From: Trueperaceae bacterium
GTDB lineage: Bacteria; Deinococcota; Deinococci; Deinococcales; Trueperaceae
DNA length: 8,180 nt
Reading direction: 5' to 3'
Assembly (NCBI GenBank): GCA_007121175.1
Contig: SKMG01000457.1
Coordinates: forward strand, 1-8,180
Under the pieces are notes generated by a model. It was given only the letters and a program-made list of their open reading frames with translations, was not told the DNA's origin and did no database searches. The position numbers and the translations under genes are program-made. Of this stretch, positions 1 to 5,939 are shown in pieces; the first letter of the stretch is position 1; every line of letters starts with the position of its first letter.

Positions 1-234
1 CCTGCGGCCTGCGAAGCGCCGAAACCGCGTGTCGACCCGAGCTGCCATCGTCGCTCCTCGCCGCGTGGAGCGCCACGCGCTCGTCAGGATCTCGGCGCCG
101 CCGGGGTCACGATACCGCAGCGTGCGAGCTCGGTCATTGCACGTGCGCGTCAGGCGTCTGAGGCGGTGTCCCGGCTCCATCGAGGGCCAGCCGAAGACGA
201 CCGCCCCTTCGCCGATCGGGCGGTCGTCTGTCAT
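1..234 (-). CDS. possible partial ORF running off the left edge (weak)
   Basis: On the minus strand one frame has no stop from position 405 to the window edge. The first reasonable ATG is at 234-232 and gives at least 78 codons, beginning MTDDRPIGEGAVVFGWPSME; an earlier in-frame ATG lies at 339-337. About four fifths of the third codon positions are G or C, above the local average, which mildly favours coding. Against it, neither ATG has a recognisable Shine-Dalgarno sequence, the product is arginine-rich with no motif I recognise, and a perfect 12-bp inverted repeat (195-229) lies inside codons 2-13. It could be a gene following the DUF305 gene on the same strand, or a chance open frame in GC-rich DNA. 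No function is proposed. Confidence 0.25.
   Translation of the reverse strand, partial: MTDDRPIGEGAVVFGWPSMEPGHRLRRLTRTCNDRARTLRYRDPGGAEILTSAWRSTRRGATMAARVDTRFRRFAGRR
195..229 (-). terminator. 12-bp perfect inverted repeat, possible terminator of the mrp/DUF305 strand
   Basis: AGACGACCGCCC (195-206) pairs perfectly with GGGCGGTCGTCT (218-229) around an 11-nt loop. It lies 162 nt beyond the DUF305 stop codon and could end transcription coming from the right. No T-tract follows on either strand, so it is not a textbook intrinsic terminator. It also overlaps the weak left-edge reading frame; if that frame is a real gene, this would be a start-proximal hairpin instead. Confidence 0.35.
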
Positions 235-391
235 GTCGTACCGGGCGTTGTGCCAAGCCCATGGGTGCTCAGTTCGGTGGCGGTTGATACGCTGCTTCTT
301 CGGACGATCTCCACGTGCGCCCGCACCCACACATGTCATCACTGCTTGCAGGTCGTCGAGTGTCCGAGCCGCCAGCGCGCCCGCCGAGAGT
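235..391. other. gene-free stretch downstream of the DUF305 gene
   Basis: No ribosome binding site followed by a convincing frame was found on either strand between the DUF305 stop and position 235. Plus-strand open frames here continue antisense into the DUF305 gene and look like shadows. Apart from a short CCCATGGG palindrome at 258-265 I see no structure. Confidence 0.5.
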
Positions 392-976
392 TCACTGCCA
401 ATCAGTCAGCCACTCGCTGAACTCGTAGATCTCCCCGGCTTGATCCACGATGATGGTGTGCGCCAGCTCGCGCAGCTCCGGCCGAACCGATTGCGTGAAG
501 ACCGGCAACGCCATCTCCACGGCACCGATGTGATGCTCGATCATCTCCCGCAGAAAACCGACTTCGGGCTCGTCGTACTCGGTCTCCATGCGCCGCATCA
601 TCATCTCCATGTCGTCGTGCATCATCCTCATCATCATCGGATCCGGCTCGGCGACGCCATACCATTCCTGCAGCCACTGCCGCATCTGCTCGATCTCCGG
701 TCCCTGCGCCGCGATGATCGCCTCGGCCGTCTCGATGAGCTCACGGTCGTCGGTTCGCTCCAAGATCCACTCCGACATTTCGATGGCGCCCTCATGATGC
801 GCGATCATCATAGACATGAACGCCACGTCGAACTCTTCGCCGTGAAGTTGCCTGAGTTGAGCCATCATACCCATCTCGTCCATACCGTGTTCCGGCATGG
901 CATGGGCAGGCAGTGCGAGGGGCAAGACCAGGAGCGTACCCAACACGAACTCGATCGCTCGCCTCTTCATCTTCAT
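392..976 (-). CDS. exported double-DUF305 protein, Met/His-rich, putative periplasmic metal binder
   Basis: 194 residues. The ATG at 976 follows GGAGGTGAAACG, an excellent ribosome binding site, so longer upstream starts are rejected. Residues 1-26 form a Sec signal peptide (basic MKMKRR, hydrophobic core, likely cleavage after LPAHA). Two DUF305 units follow: about 45-105 with MMIAHHEGAIEM (His60-His61) and about 135-192 with MIEHHIGAVEM (His148-His149); both end in matching helices, QGPEIEQMRQWL and QAGEIYEFSEWL. The linker at 113-130 is extremely Met-rich (MMMRMMHDDMEMMMRRM). DUF305 proteins are ferritin-like helical proteins, some of which bind copper in the periplasm (CopM of Synechocystis). 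Copper or other soft-metal binding is therefore inferred here, not shown. It lies 151 nt after mrpE on the same strand with its own possible promoter, so co-transcription with mrp is uncertain. Confidence 0.9.
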   Translation of the reverse strand: MKMKRRAIEFVLGTLLVLPLALPAHAMPEHGMDEMGMMAQLRQLHGEEFDVAFMSMMIAHHEGAIEMSEWILERTDDRELIETAEAIIAAQGPEIEQMRQWLQEWYGVAEPDPMMMRMMHDDMEMMMRRMETEYDEPEVGFLREMIEHHIGAVEMALPVFTQSVRPELRELAHTIIVDQAGEIYEFSEWLTDWQ

Positions 977-1003
977 CGTTTCACCTCCGGTGCGGAGTCG
1001 GGC

Positions 1004-1047
1004 GTAACCCACCCTAGCAGCCCCATGTAGATCCCTTCGTATGCGAA
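1004..1047 (-). promoter_or_regulatory. candidate promoter/operator of the DUF305 gene
   Basis: In the 151-nt gap between mrpE and the DUF305 gene, the minus strand carries TGCTAGGGT, an extended -10-like element with its hexamer at 1016-1011, about 35 nt before the ATG. No convincing -35 hexamer sits 16-18 nt upstream. An imperfect dyad TTCG-N4-CGAA (1036-1047) lies where a -35-overlapping operator could be. Both are short matches and could be chance. Confidence 0.22.
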
Positions 1048-1127
1048 CGAGCGGAGGACTCGTGCACGGTGGCGTCCACGGCGCCGCGACACCGATCGCC
1101 GACGCTGCCCTGTGGCGTCTCCGATGC

Positions 1128-1598
1128 TCAGGCGGCCTCGGCAACGAACGCCTCGCCGAGCCTGCGCTCGAGCTCGAGCAGTTTCTCCTCTATCGGCAGG
1201 CTGCGGTCGAGGGCGTGCACGGTGATGCGGTGCTCCTCGAGCGTGGCCGTAGCGGTACCGGGCATGAGGCTCACGCTCCAGGCGAAGGCGACCCGCGCGG
1301 GCGAGCTCTTCAACCGCAGCGGTACCTCGACGATCCCGGGATCGATCGGCAGTCCCGGGCTCCAGGCTCTGCGGGCCACGTCGACTCCGCCGGCGAACGC
1401 CTGAGCGAGGAACCACGGCACGAAGCGCGCGACGCCGCGCCACCGCAGGGGATTGGAGCCGGCCGGCAGGACGACGATGCTGGCGACCGCCGCGAGCGCA
1501 ACGGCCGCTCCCGACACGATCCCCAACGGCGTCTCGCCTTCGGACACGACCCACCACATGGCCGCGAACATCGCGAGACGCGCGACGAACTGCCTCAC
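1128..1598 (-). CDS. mrpE: Mrp/Mnh cation/proton antiporter subunit E
   Basis: 156 residues, last gene of the mrp operon. MrpE is a small membrane subunit of the multi-subunit Na+(K+)/H+ antiporter, needed for full activity or assembly of the complex. Two hydrophobic helices at the N-terminus (about 4-20 and 25-45) are followed by the amphipathic family segment NPLRWRGVARFVPWFLAQAF. A soluble C-terminal domain then has the typical VPLRLKSSPARVAFAWSVSL and MPGT...VHALD pattern. The length is normal. The start is GTG at 1598, overlapping the mrpD stop as GTGA, a translational-coupling arrangement. In canonical operons E precedes F and G; here it has moved to the end, after D. Confidence 0.93.
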   Translation of the reverse strand: MRQFVARLAMFAAMWWVVSEGETPLGIVSGAAVALAAVASIVVLPAGSNPLRWRGVARFVPWFLAQAFAGGVDVARRAWSPGLPIDPGIVEVPLRLKSSPARVAFAWSVSLMPGTATATLEEHRITVHALDRSLPIEEKLLELERRLGEAFVAEAA

Positions 1599-3043
1599 GG
1601 CGCCCCCGATGCCAACGGCAGCAACCCGAGACCCACGGCAAGCGCTGCGAGCAGCAGCGGCGGGATCTGCAGGGCGAGCGGCACGGCGCGGAGCCGCTTA
1701 CGCGCCGCCGCAGGCTCGAACGCCGCCCGCAACGCCACGCCGAGGTAGAGCGCCGTCAAGAGCGTTCCTCCTTGCACGACCAGCTGCCAGGGGATGGGAC
1801 CGACCGCGGCAGCCTGCTCGAAGAGCGCCTTGGCCTCATAGCCACCGCTCGGCGGCAGACCGAGCAGCGTCCAGGCCGCGAGCGCGAACGCGAGCAGGGC
1901 GAGCGGGAGACGGCGCGCCACCCCGCCGAGCTCGCTCAGGGCGTCGCTGCCCGCCGCATGGATGAAGGCTCCGGCCGAGAGGAAGAGCGCCGCTTTCGCA
2001 AGGCCGTGCGACAGCGCCAGCGCCAGGCCGGGCTCGACGCCAGGGGTGATGCTCGCCCCGACGCCGCCGCCCGGGCCCGCTATGGCCAGCGGGACCGTCA
2101 GCAACATCAGCCCGAGCTGCGCCACCGTCGAATAGGCCAGGAGGCGCTTCAGCCGCCCCTCGCTCACCGCGTGCAGCGAGGCCCACACGATCCCGACCAG
2201 CGCCAGGAGACCGAGCGCGAGTCCAAAGGAGGGCAGCAGGACGTTCGGGAACGCATCGAACCACACGCGCACGAGCAGGTAGAAGCCGCCCTTGACGACG
2301 AGGCCGGAGAGCAGCGCGCTCACCGCGGGCAGGGCATGGCCGTGCGCGTCGGGCAGCCAGAAGTGGAGCGGGAAGAAGGCGGCCTTGACCATGATCCCGA
2401 GCGTCATGAGGCCCATGGCGCTCCAGGCCAGCGGGCCGCCTTCGAGCAGCCGGCCCAGCTCGTACAGCTCGAGGGTACCGTGGGCTCCGTAGAGCAGCGC
2501 GACGCCGAAGAGGAAGGCGAGCGATCCCACGAGCGTCGCGAGCAGGTAGACCAGCGCCGCTCCGATCGTGGCGCGCGTGCCCGGGATGCTGACGAGCCCG
2601 ATGGCTGAGAGCGTGACCATCTCGAGCGCCACGTAGAGGTTGAACAGGTCGGTCGAGAGATAGAGCGCGTTGAGGCCGGCCGAGAGCAGCAGCCACAGCG
2701 ACCAGAACGCCGCCGGGGGATCGACGGCGTGTTGGGACGGCGGGTCCGTCAACGACGCGCTGGCGTAGGCCGCTACGAGGAGCCCGACGCAGGCCGTGAG
2801 GAGCACCAGCGCAGCGCTGAGCAGGTCGGCCCTCAGCTCGATGCCCAGCGGCGCTGGCCAGCCGACGAGGTAGCGCTGCGGCCCGTCGCGCCGCACCGCT
2901 TCGAACACGAGCAGTGCCGGGAGGAGCATCACCACGCTGGCGGCGAGGCCGAGTGCGCGTCTGGCCCTTCCGGCGCCGGCCACGAACGATGCGACGGCCG
3001 CGGCGAGCGGCAACCAGATCAGCCAGGCGACGGCGGCGCTCAT
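1595..3043 (-). CDS. mrpD: Mrp/Mnh antiporter subunit D (NuoL/M/N-like proton-translocating subunit)
   Basis: 482 residues, about 14 membrane helices, proton_antipo_M family, normal length for MrpD. It is the only antiporter-like subunit in this operon, so it should carry the ion translocation path. The charged residues expected in discontinuous helices are all present: Glu141 in LFNLYVALEMVTLSAIG, Lys220 and His227 in MVKAAFFPLHFWLPDAHGHA, Lys251 in SGLVVKGGFYLLVR, His346 and Lys350 in SHGLAKAALFL, and Lys405 in GYEAKALF. Nothing suggests loss of function. A NADH dehydrogenase subunit (NuoM/N) is the alternative from fold alone, but the flanking mrpC, mrpE, mrpF and mrpG homologues decide for Mrp. 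Its ATG at 3043 overlaps the mrpC stop as ATGA and has no strong ribosome binding site of its own, so translation probably depends on coupling to mrpC. Confidence 0.95.
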   Translation of the reverse strand: MSAAVAWLIWLPLAAAVASFVAGAGRARRALGLAASVVMLLPALLVFEAVRRDGPQRYLVGWPAPLGIELRADLLSAALVLLTACVGLLVAAYASASLTDPPSQHAVDPPAAFWSLWLLLSAGLNALYLSTDLFNLYVALEMVTLSAIGLVSIPGTRATIGAALVYLLATLVGSLAFLFGVALLYGAHGTLELYELGRLLEGGPLAWSAMGLMTLGIMVKAAFFPLHFWLPDAHGHALPAVSALLSGLVVKGGFYLLVRVWFDAFPNVLLPSFGLALGLLALVGIVWASLHAVSEGRLKRLLAYSTVAQLGLMLLTVPLAIAGPGGGVGASITPGVEPGLALALSHGLAKAALFLSAGAFIHAAGSDALSELGGVARRLPLALLAFALAAWTLLGLPPSGGYEAKALFEQAAAVGPIPWQLVVQGGTLLTALYLGVALRAAFEPAAARKRLRAVPLALQIPPLLLAALAVGLGLLPLASGAP

Positions 3044-3432
3044 CGGTCGGCCCGGCCCTGCTCATCGCGACCGCTCTCGGAGCGGCCACGCTCGTAGCCG
3101 GCGCCCTGTGAGCGGCCGCCCTCGACCCGGCCGCCCTCGACCCGGCCGCCCGAGCCTTCGGCCCGCAGCCGGTGAAGGCCGCGGGCGAGCGCCAGGCCGG
3201 CGGCCGTCGCCGCCAGCGTCACCACGATGCCGGTCAGTGCGAGCGCGTGCGGCACCGGATCCGGTCCGTCGGCATGGCGGTGCGCGAGGCTCACGAAGAA
3301 CAGCAGCGTGCCGCTGCCCATGACGTTCACCGCGATCAGCATGCGCAGCACGCCTGGCCGCGCCAGCACCTCCTGGAGTCCGAGGCTGAAGAGCACCACA
3401 CCGGTGAGCGCGAAGGTGAGGAAGGTGTCCAT
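3040..3432 (-). CDS. mrpC: Mrp/Mnh antiporter subunit C (NuoK-like) with pentad-repeat RG-rich tail
   Basis: 130 residues. Residues 1-86 form the three-helix NuoK-like core (about 5-23, 28-50 and 61-85), with the family-typical NVMGSGTLLFF and VPHALALTGIVVTLA. MrpC packs against MrpD and the MrpA C-terminal part in the membrane complex. Residues 95-129 are unusual: seven consecutive five-residue units of roughly GGRVE form (GGRVE, GGRVE, GGRSQ, GAGYE, RGRSE, SGRDE, QGRAD), a hydrophilic Arg/Gly/Glu tail absent from typical MrpC. The ATG at 3432 follows the stop of the upstream mrpB-type gene directly (TGAATG, no gap), and the stop overlaps mrpD as ATGA. The core assignment is firm; the tail's role is unknown. 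Confidence 0.93.
   Translation of the reverse strand: MDTFLTFALTGVVLFSLGLQEVLARPGVLRMLIAVNVMGSGTLLFFVSLAHRHADGPDPVPHALALTGIVVTLAATAAGLALARGLHRLRAEGSGGRVEGGRVEGGRSQGAGYERGRSESGRDEQGRADR
3046..3150 (-). repeat. 15-bp tandem repeat array inside the 3' end of mrpC
   Basis: Seven diverged 15-bp units encode the pentads at MrpC residues 95-129. On the plus strand two adjacent units, 3116-3130 and 3131-3145, are identical (CCGCCCTCGACCCGG), followed by a partial copy. The other units keep the xGRxE coding pattern but have drifted. The array ends a few bases before the mrpD start codon. Confidence 0.75.
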
Positions 3433-4380
3433 TCAAGGCTCCTGCTCGGGCGGCTCGAGCCGCAAGTTGGAGCCGACCACCAGGCTGACCACGGTCAGCG
3501 CCACCGAGACGGCGATCGCGATCTCGAGCGCGATGACGATGGTGCGAGCACCCGCCCCCGGCAGCTCGAGCAGGCCGCGACCGGCCAGCAGCAGCGTCCC
3601 GGACAGCAATGCGAAGCCGGCGACGCCGAGCGACAGCAGCCAGCGCAGCGCGCGCCGCGGCAATCGCGAGACCGTGTGCACCCCCGCCAGCTCGAGCAGG
3701 ATGCCGCCGGCGCCGAGCAGCACGCCGGCCTGGAAGGCACCACCCGGCGCATGGGTCCCGGCCCACAGCAGGTAGCCGGAGAAGACGAGCACGACCGGAG
3801 CGAGCAGGCCGACGAGACCAGAGAGCACCGGGCTGGCTGAGAGCTCCCAGGGGATGATCCGCACGTGCTGATGGGCTTGGAGCACCAGGACCGTGATCAC
3901 CGCCAGCAGCAGGACCGCCGTCTCGAAGAACGTGTCGAGGGCCCTGAAGTCGAGCAGGACGGAGGTCACGCCGTGCTCGACGGCGGTGAGCGGCAGCGCC
4001 TCGCGCACGGCTTCGGCGAGGCCGGCGGCACGCGGTGGCACCTCGAGTAGCGCCGCGACGAGCGCGACCCCGACCCCCGCGGCGACGAGGAGACTCGTGA
4101 GACGCACCATCGAACGCGGCGTCCGTTCGACTCCGCGAACCGCGGCGATCTCGCGCGCCGCATCGAGCAGCAGCACGCCAGTGAGCCCGGCGCCGACCGC
4201 GGCCTCGGCCAGCGCGAGATCGGGCGCCTGCAGCCGCACCCAGGCCAGCGCCATCACCAAGCCGAAGGCGATGAAGAAGGCGATGCTGGTGAACAGGTTC
4301 GGAGTGTAGAGGCTCTCGAGCGCCAACACCACCAACAGGACTGCCACGCTCACGTCGAACACGACCTCAAGCCCGATCAT
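3433..4380 (-). CDS. mrpB: fused MrpA C-terminal (DUF4040/MbhD-E-like) + MrpB antiporter subunit
   Basis: 315 residues, about nine membrane helices. Residues 1-80 are a DUF4040 domain with APDLALAEAAVGAG (Glu59), closer to MbhD of membrane-bound hydrogenase than to the DLALTQFLVE form usual in MrpA. Residues 135-168 match the MbhE-type segment (VEHGVTSVLLDFRALDTFFE). Residues 180-305 are MrpB/MnhB, with the signature GTHAPGGAFQAG at 208-219. The protein thus joins what is the C-terminal end of MrpA in standard operons to MrpB in one chain, without the NuoL-like body of MrpA. It should form the membrane scaffold next to MrpC and MrpD. The ATG at 4380 overlaps the mrpG end by 14 nt. Family identity is firm; the domain boundaries are my estimates. 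Confidence 0.9.
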   Translation of the reverse strand: MIGLEVVFDVSVAVLLVVLALESLYTPNLFTSIAFFIAFGLVMALAWVRLQAPDLALAEAAVGAGLTGVLLLDAAREIAAVRGVERTPRSMVRLTSLLVAAGVGVALVAALLEVPPRAAGLAEAVREALPLTAVEHGVTSVLLDFRALDTFFETAVLLLAVITVLVLQAHQHVRIIPWELSASPVLSGLVGLLAPVVLVFSGYLLWAGTHAPGGAFQAGVLLGAGGILLELAGVHTVSRLPRRALRWLLSLGVAGFALLSGTLLLAGRGLLELPGAGARTIVIALEIAIAVSVALTVVSLVVGSNLRLEPPEQEP

Positions 4381-4666
4381 GGGGCTCCTGCGCGCGCTCG
4401 AGTTCGAAGTGCGCCATCAGGTAGCAGGCGGTCGACCCGGAGAGCGCAGCGACGATCCACACCAGCGCCAGCTTGCCGATCACCGCGAGGCTCGTCGCCT
4501 GGAGCGCCAGCCCCAGCACGATCAGGCCCAAGCCCAGGCCATCGGCCTTGGTGAGCGCGTGCAACCGGCTGAACACGTCGGGGAAGCGCAAGATCCCCAG
4601 CGTCCCGCTCACGAAGAAGAGCACCCCGGCCGTCACGGCCAGCAGCGAGAGACCGTCAAGCACCAT
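4367..4666 (-). CDS. mrpG: Mrp/Mnh antiporter subunit G
   Basis: 99 residues with three membrane helices (about 7-25, 44-62 and 64-84), normal length for MrpG/PhaG. The family signature is clear at residues 20-43: SGTLGILRFPDVFSRLHALT followed by KADG. MrpG is a small accessory membrane subunit of the antiporter, required for activity of the assembled complex in characterised systems. The ATG at 4666 lies inside the end of mrpF (11-nt overlap), and its own 3' end overlaps the next gene by 14 nt, so it is certainly within the operon. Confidence 0.93.
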   Translation of the reverse strand: MVLDGLSLLAVTAGVLFFVSGTLGILRFPDVFSRLHALTKADGLGLGLIVLGLALQATSLAVIGKLALVWIVAALSGSTACYLMAHFELERAQEPHDRA

Positions 4667-4931
4667 CGCGCGAGTGTCGGTGGATCGCGGCGTGCTTCAC
4701 GAACACCGTGAGGACCAGCGCCGCCAGGATCGCAAAGATCAGTGCAACGTCGCGCAGCGGCGGACGATCGTAGGCCTCGGCCAGCAGCAGCAGCGCGGCG
4801 ACGCCGGTGGTGCCGAAGAGCTGCGCACAGAGCATGCGGTCGGCCGCGGTCGGCCCGCGCGAGACCCGCACCAGGCCGGCCCCGATCGTCGCGAGCAACA
4901 CGAGAGCGCTCACGACCAGGAACGTGCTCAT
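4656..4931 (-). CDS. mrpF: Mrp/Mnh antiporter subunit F
   Basis: 91 residues with three membrane helices (about 3-22, 36-52 and 60-79), normal length for MrpF/PhaF. The signature RGPTAADRMLCAQLFGTTG (25-43) carries the conserved Asp31-Arg32, and a further acidic residue, Asp61, precedes the third helix. The ATG at 4931 is chosen because GGGAGGTG stands a few bases upstream and the protein then begins at the first helix; the open frame continues up to 5207, but that extension is low-complexity Gly/Ala-rich and unlike MrpF. It is the first gene of the operon as seen here, with 282 nt of non-coding DNA upstream. Confidence 0.93.
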   Translation of the reverse strand: MSTFLVVSALVLLATIGAGLVRVSRGPTAADRMLCAQLFGTTGVAALLLLAEAYDRPPLRDVALIFAILAALVLTVFVKHAAIHRHSRDGA

Positions 4932-5213
4932 CGTCCACCTCCCTGGGTGCTCCATGCCGTTGCCATGCATCGTCCTCCAGGTGGCTGCCCGCCAAGCGCT
5001 CGTAACCGCGTCCCGGACGTCGTGCACCTCGAGGGTACGCGATACCGGCCACTGCGCCATGTTGCTTCGCTCGCCACACATCGGGCGTGGGGCGGTCGGC
5101 CGGCGCCGCCCAGTGAGCCCAGCAGCCCGGAGCAGGCCAGCCCGCGCTGGGCCGTCGCCAGCCGCCCCCAGCCGCCCCCAGCCGCCCCCAACCGCCGGCA
5201 GCGGCAAGCGATC
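4932..5213. other. gene-free region upstream of the mrp operon
   Basis: This 282-nt stretch separates mrpF from the VOC gene, both on the minus strand. It must hold the end of the VOC transcript and probably the mrp promoter, but I find no convincing -35/-10 pair and no intrinsic terminator. It contains a 10-bp tandem repeat (5151-5200), the palindrome CCTCGAGG (5027-5034) and a small dyad GGTA-N5-TACC (5034-5046). Open frames crossing it are low-complexity extensions of neighbouring genes or antisense shadows. Confidence 0.5.
5151..5200. repeat. 10-bp tandem repeat upstream of mrpF
   Basis: Five consecutive 10-bp units on the plus strand: GCCGTCGCCA, three perfect copies of GCCGCCCCCA (5161-5190), then ACCGCCGGCA. 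On the minus strand, the direction of mrp and VOC transcription, the perfect units read TGGGGGCGGC, giving three runs of five G. The 10-bp period is close to one helical turn. Confidence 0.85.
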
Positions 5214-5660
5214 TCAGACCGGCTCTGAGGCCGGCCTGCCGCCGACGCTGACCATCCAGGTGATGCCGTGCCGGTCGACGCACTGACCGTGCCGCTCGGC
5301 CCAGTCGACGAGCTGCAGCGGCAGCTCGATCCGGCCGCCGTCCGAGAGGCCGGCGAACAGCCGTTCCGCCTCCGCGACGCTCTCGACGTCGACCAGGATG
5401 AAGGAGTTGTCACCGATCGTCAGCGGCCGGCCGCGGGACTCCAGCGCGTCGGTCGCCATCAGCACGTGCCGCTCACCGAGCGGCAGCGCGATGTGAGCGA
5501 TCTTGTCGCGTTCGTCGGGCCGGGCACCCATGTCGTCCGGGAAGTCTCGGAACCGCAGCAGGACGTCGAACTCGCCGCCGAAGACCGACCGGTAGAAGTT
5601 GAACGCCTCTTCGGCAGTGCCGGGGAAGATGAGGTAGGGGTTGACCGACGTGACGCCCAT
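5214..5660 (-). CDS. PhnB-like VOC (glyoxalase/bleomycin-resistance fold) protein
   Basis: 148 residues. The start NPYLIFPGTAEEAFNFYRSV with FGGEF is the hallmark of the PhnB/3-demethylubiquinone methyltransferase-like branch of the vicinal oxygen chelate superfamily, and the end (CVDRHGITWMVSV) matches that branch's DKFGVxWMV. Two beta-alpha-beta-beta-beta half units fit about 4-70 and 82-138; HIALPLGERHVLMATDA closes the first and SFILVDVESVAEAERLFAGL opens the second. Many members lack a known substrate, and the name PhnB does not imply a phosphonate role; none is claimed. ATG at 5660 is preceded by GGAGGTGCC; the frame extends to 5753 but the extra residues do not resemble the family. It sits 282 nt before mrpF on the same strand and is probably a separate unit. 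Confidence 0.88.
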   Translation of the reverse strand: MGVTSVNPYLIFPGTAEEAFNFYRSVFGGEFDVLLRFRDFPDDMGARPDERDKIAHIALPLGERHVLMATDALESRGRPLTIGDNSFILVDVESVAEAERLFAGLSDGGRIELPLQLVDWAERHGQCVDRHGITWMVSVGGRPASEPV

Positions 5661-5939
5661 GGCACCTCCGGGAACGGCTATCCGCCACGGCGCCGCGCCG
5701 TGAGATTCGGAGCACGACTCCGGCGAACGCGGCGGCACGCGATGAACCGCCATTCTGCAGGCGCATGCGCGCTATGCCGGTCGCATGCAATGCCGCTGCG
5801 CTCGGCGGGTTCCGGCTCGTGGTGCCGAGCGGGTCCCGACCATCGGGTTCGGTGCACTCAGCGCGCCGAGGGCGCTGAGGCTGCGGGAGCCGCAGATCAC
5901 GCTACCGGCGTCGCACCACGCGCCGCAGACGCTATCGCC
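5661..5939. promoter_or_regulatory. divergent intergenic region with clustered hairpins
   Basis: This 279-nt region lies between the divergently transcribed VOC and lipoprotein genes and should contain both promoters, though I cannot name a good -35/-10 pair. Toward the lipoprotein it holds closely spaced inverted repeats: GCTCGGC (5800-5806) with GCCGAGC (5824-5830), CCCGA-CCA-TCGGG (5835-5847), CTCAGCGC (5857-5864) with GCGCTGAG (5872-5879), and CTGCGG-GAG-CCGCAG (5881-5895). A perfect palindrome GCGCATGCGC occupies 5761-5770. Small hairpins are common in DNA this GC-rich. Confidence 0.4.

Noticed and set aside
29..1030. Long plus-strand open frame of 333 codons covering the left end
   Set aside because: It runs antisense through the DUF305 gene, has no ribosome binding site or recognisable domain, and its His/Arg-rich product mirrors the Met-rich codons on the other strand.
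1595..3043. NADH-quinone oxidoreductase (NuoM/NuoN) gene
   Set aside because: The fold is shared, but neighbours mrpC, mrpE, mrpF, mrpG and mrpB and the 482-residue length fit MrpD.
1836..3089. Minus-strand open frame of 417 codons
   Set aside because: It is an Arg-rich out-of-frame shadow of mrpD, which in its own frame has complete MrpD motifs and membrane helices.
5151..5200. CRISPR-like array
   Set aside because: The units are 10 bp and directly contiguous with no spacers.
4932..5207. N-terminal extension of mrpF
   Set aside because: The extra residues are low-complexity translation of the 10-bp repeat, and a good ribosome binding site precedes the ATG at 4931.
5268..5939. Upstream extension of the lipoprotein frame to 5268
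   Set aside because: The extension is antisense to the VOC gene and the lipobox signal peptide begins at 5940.
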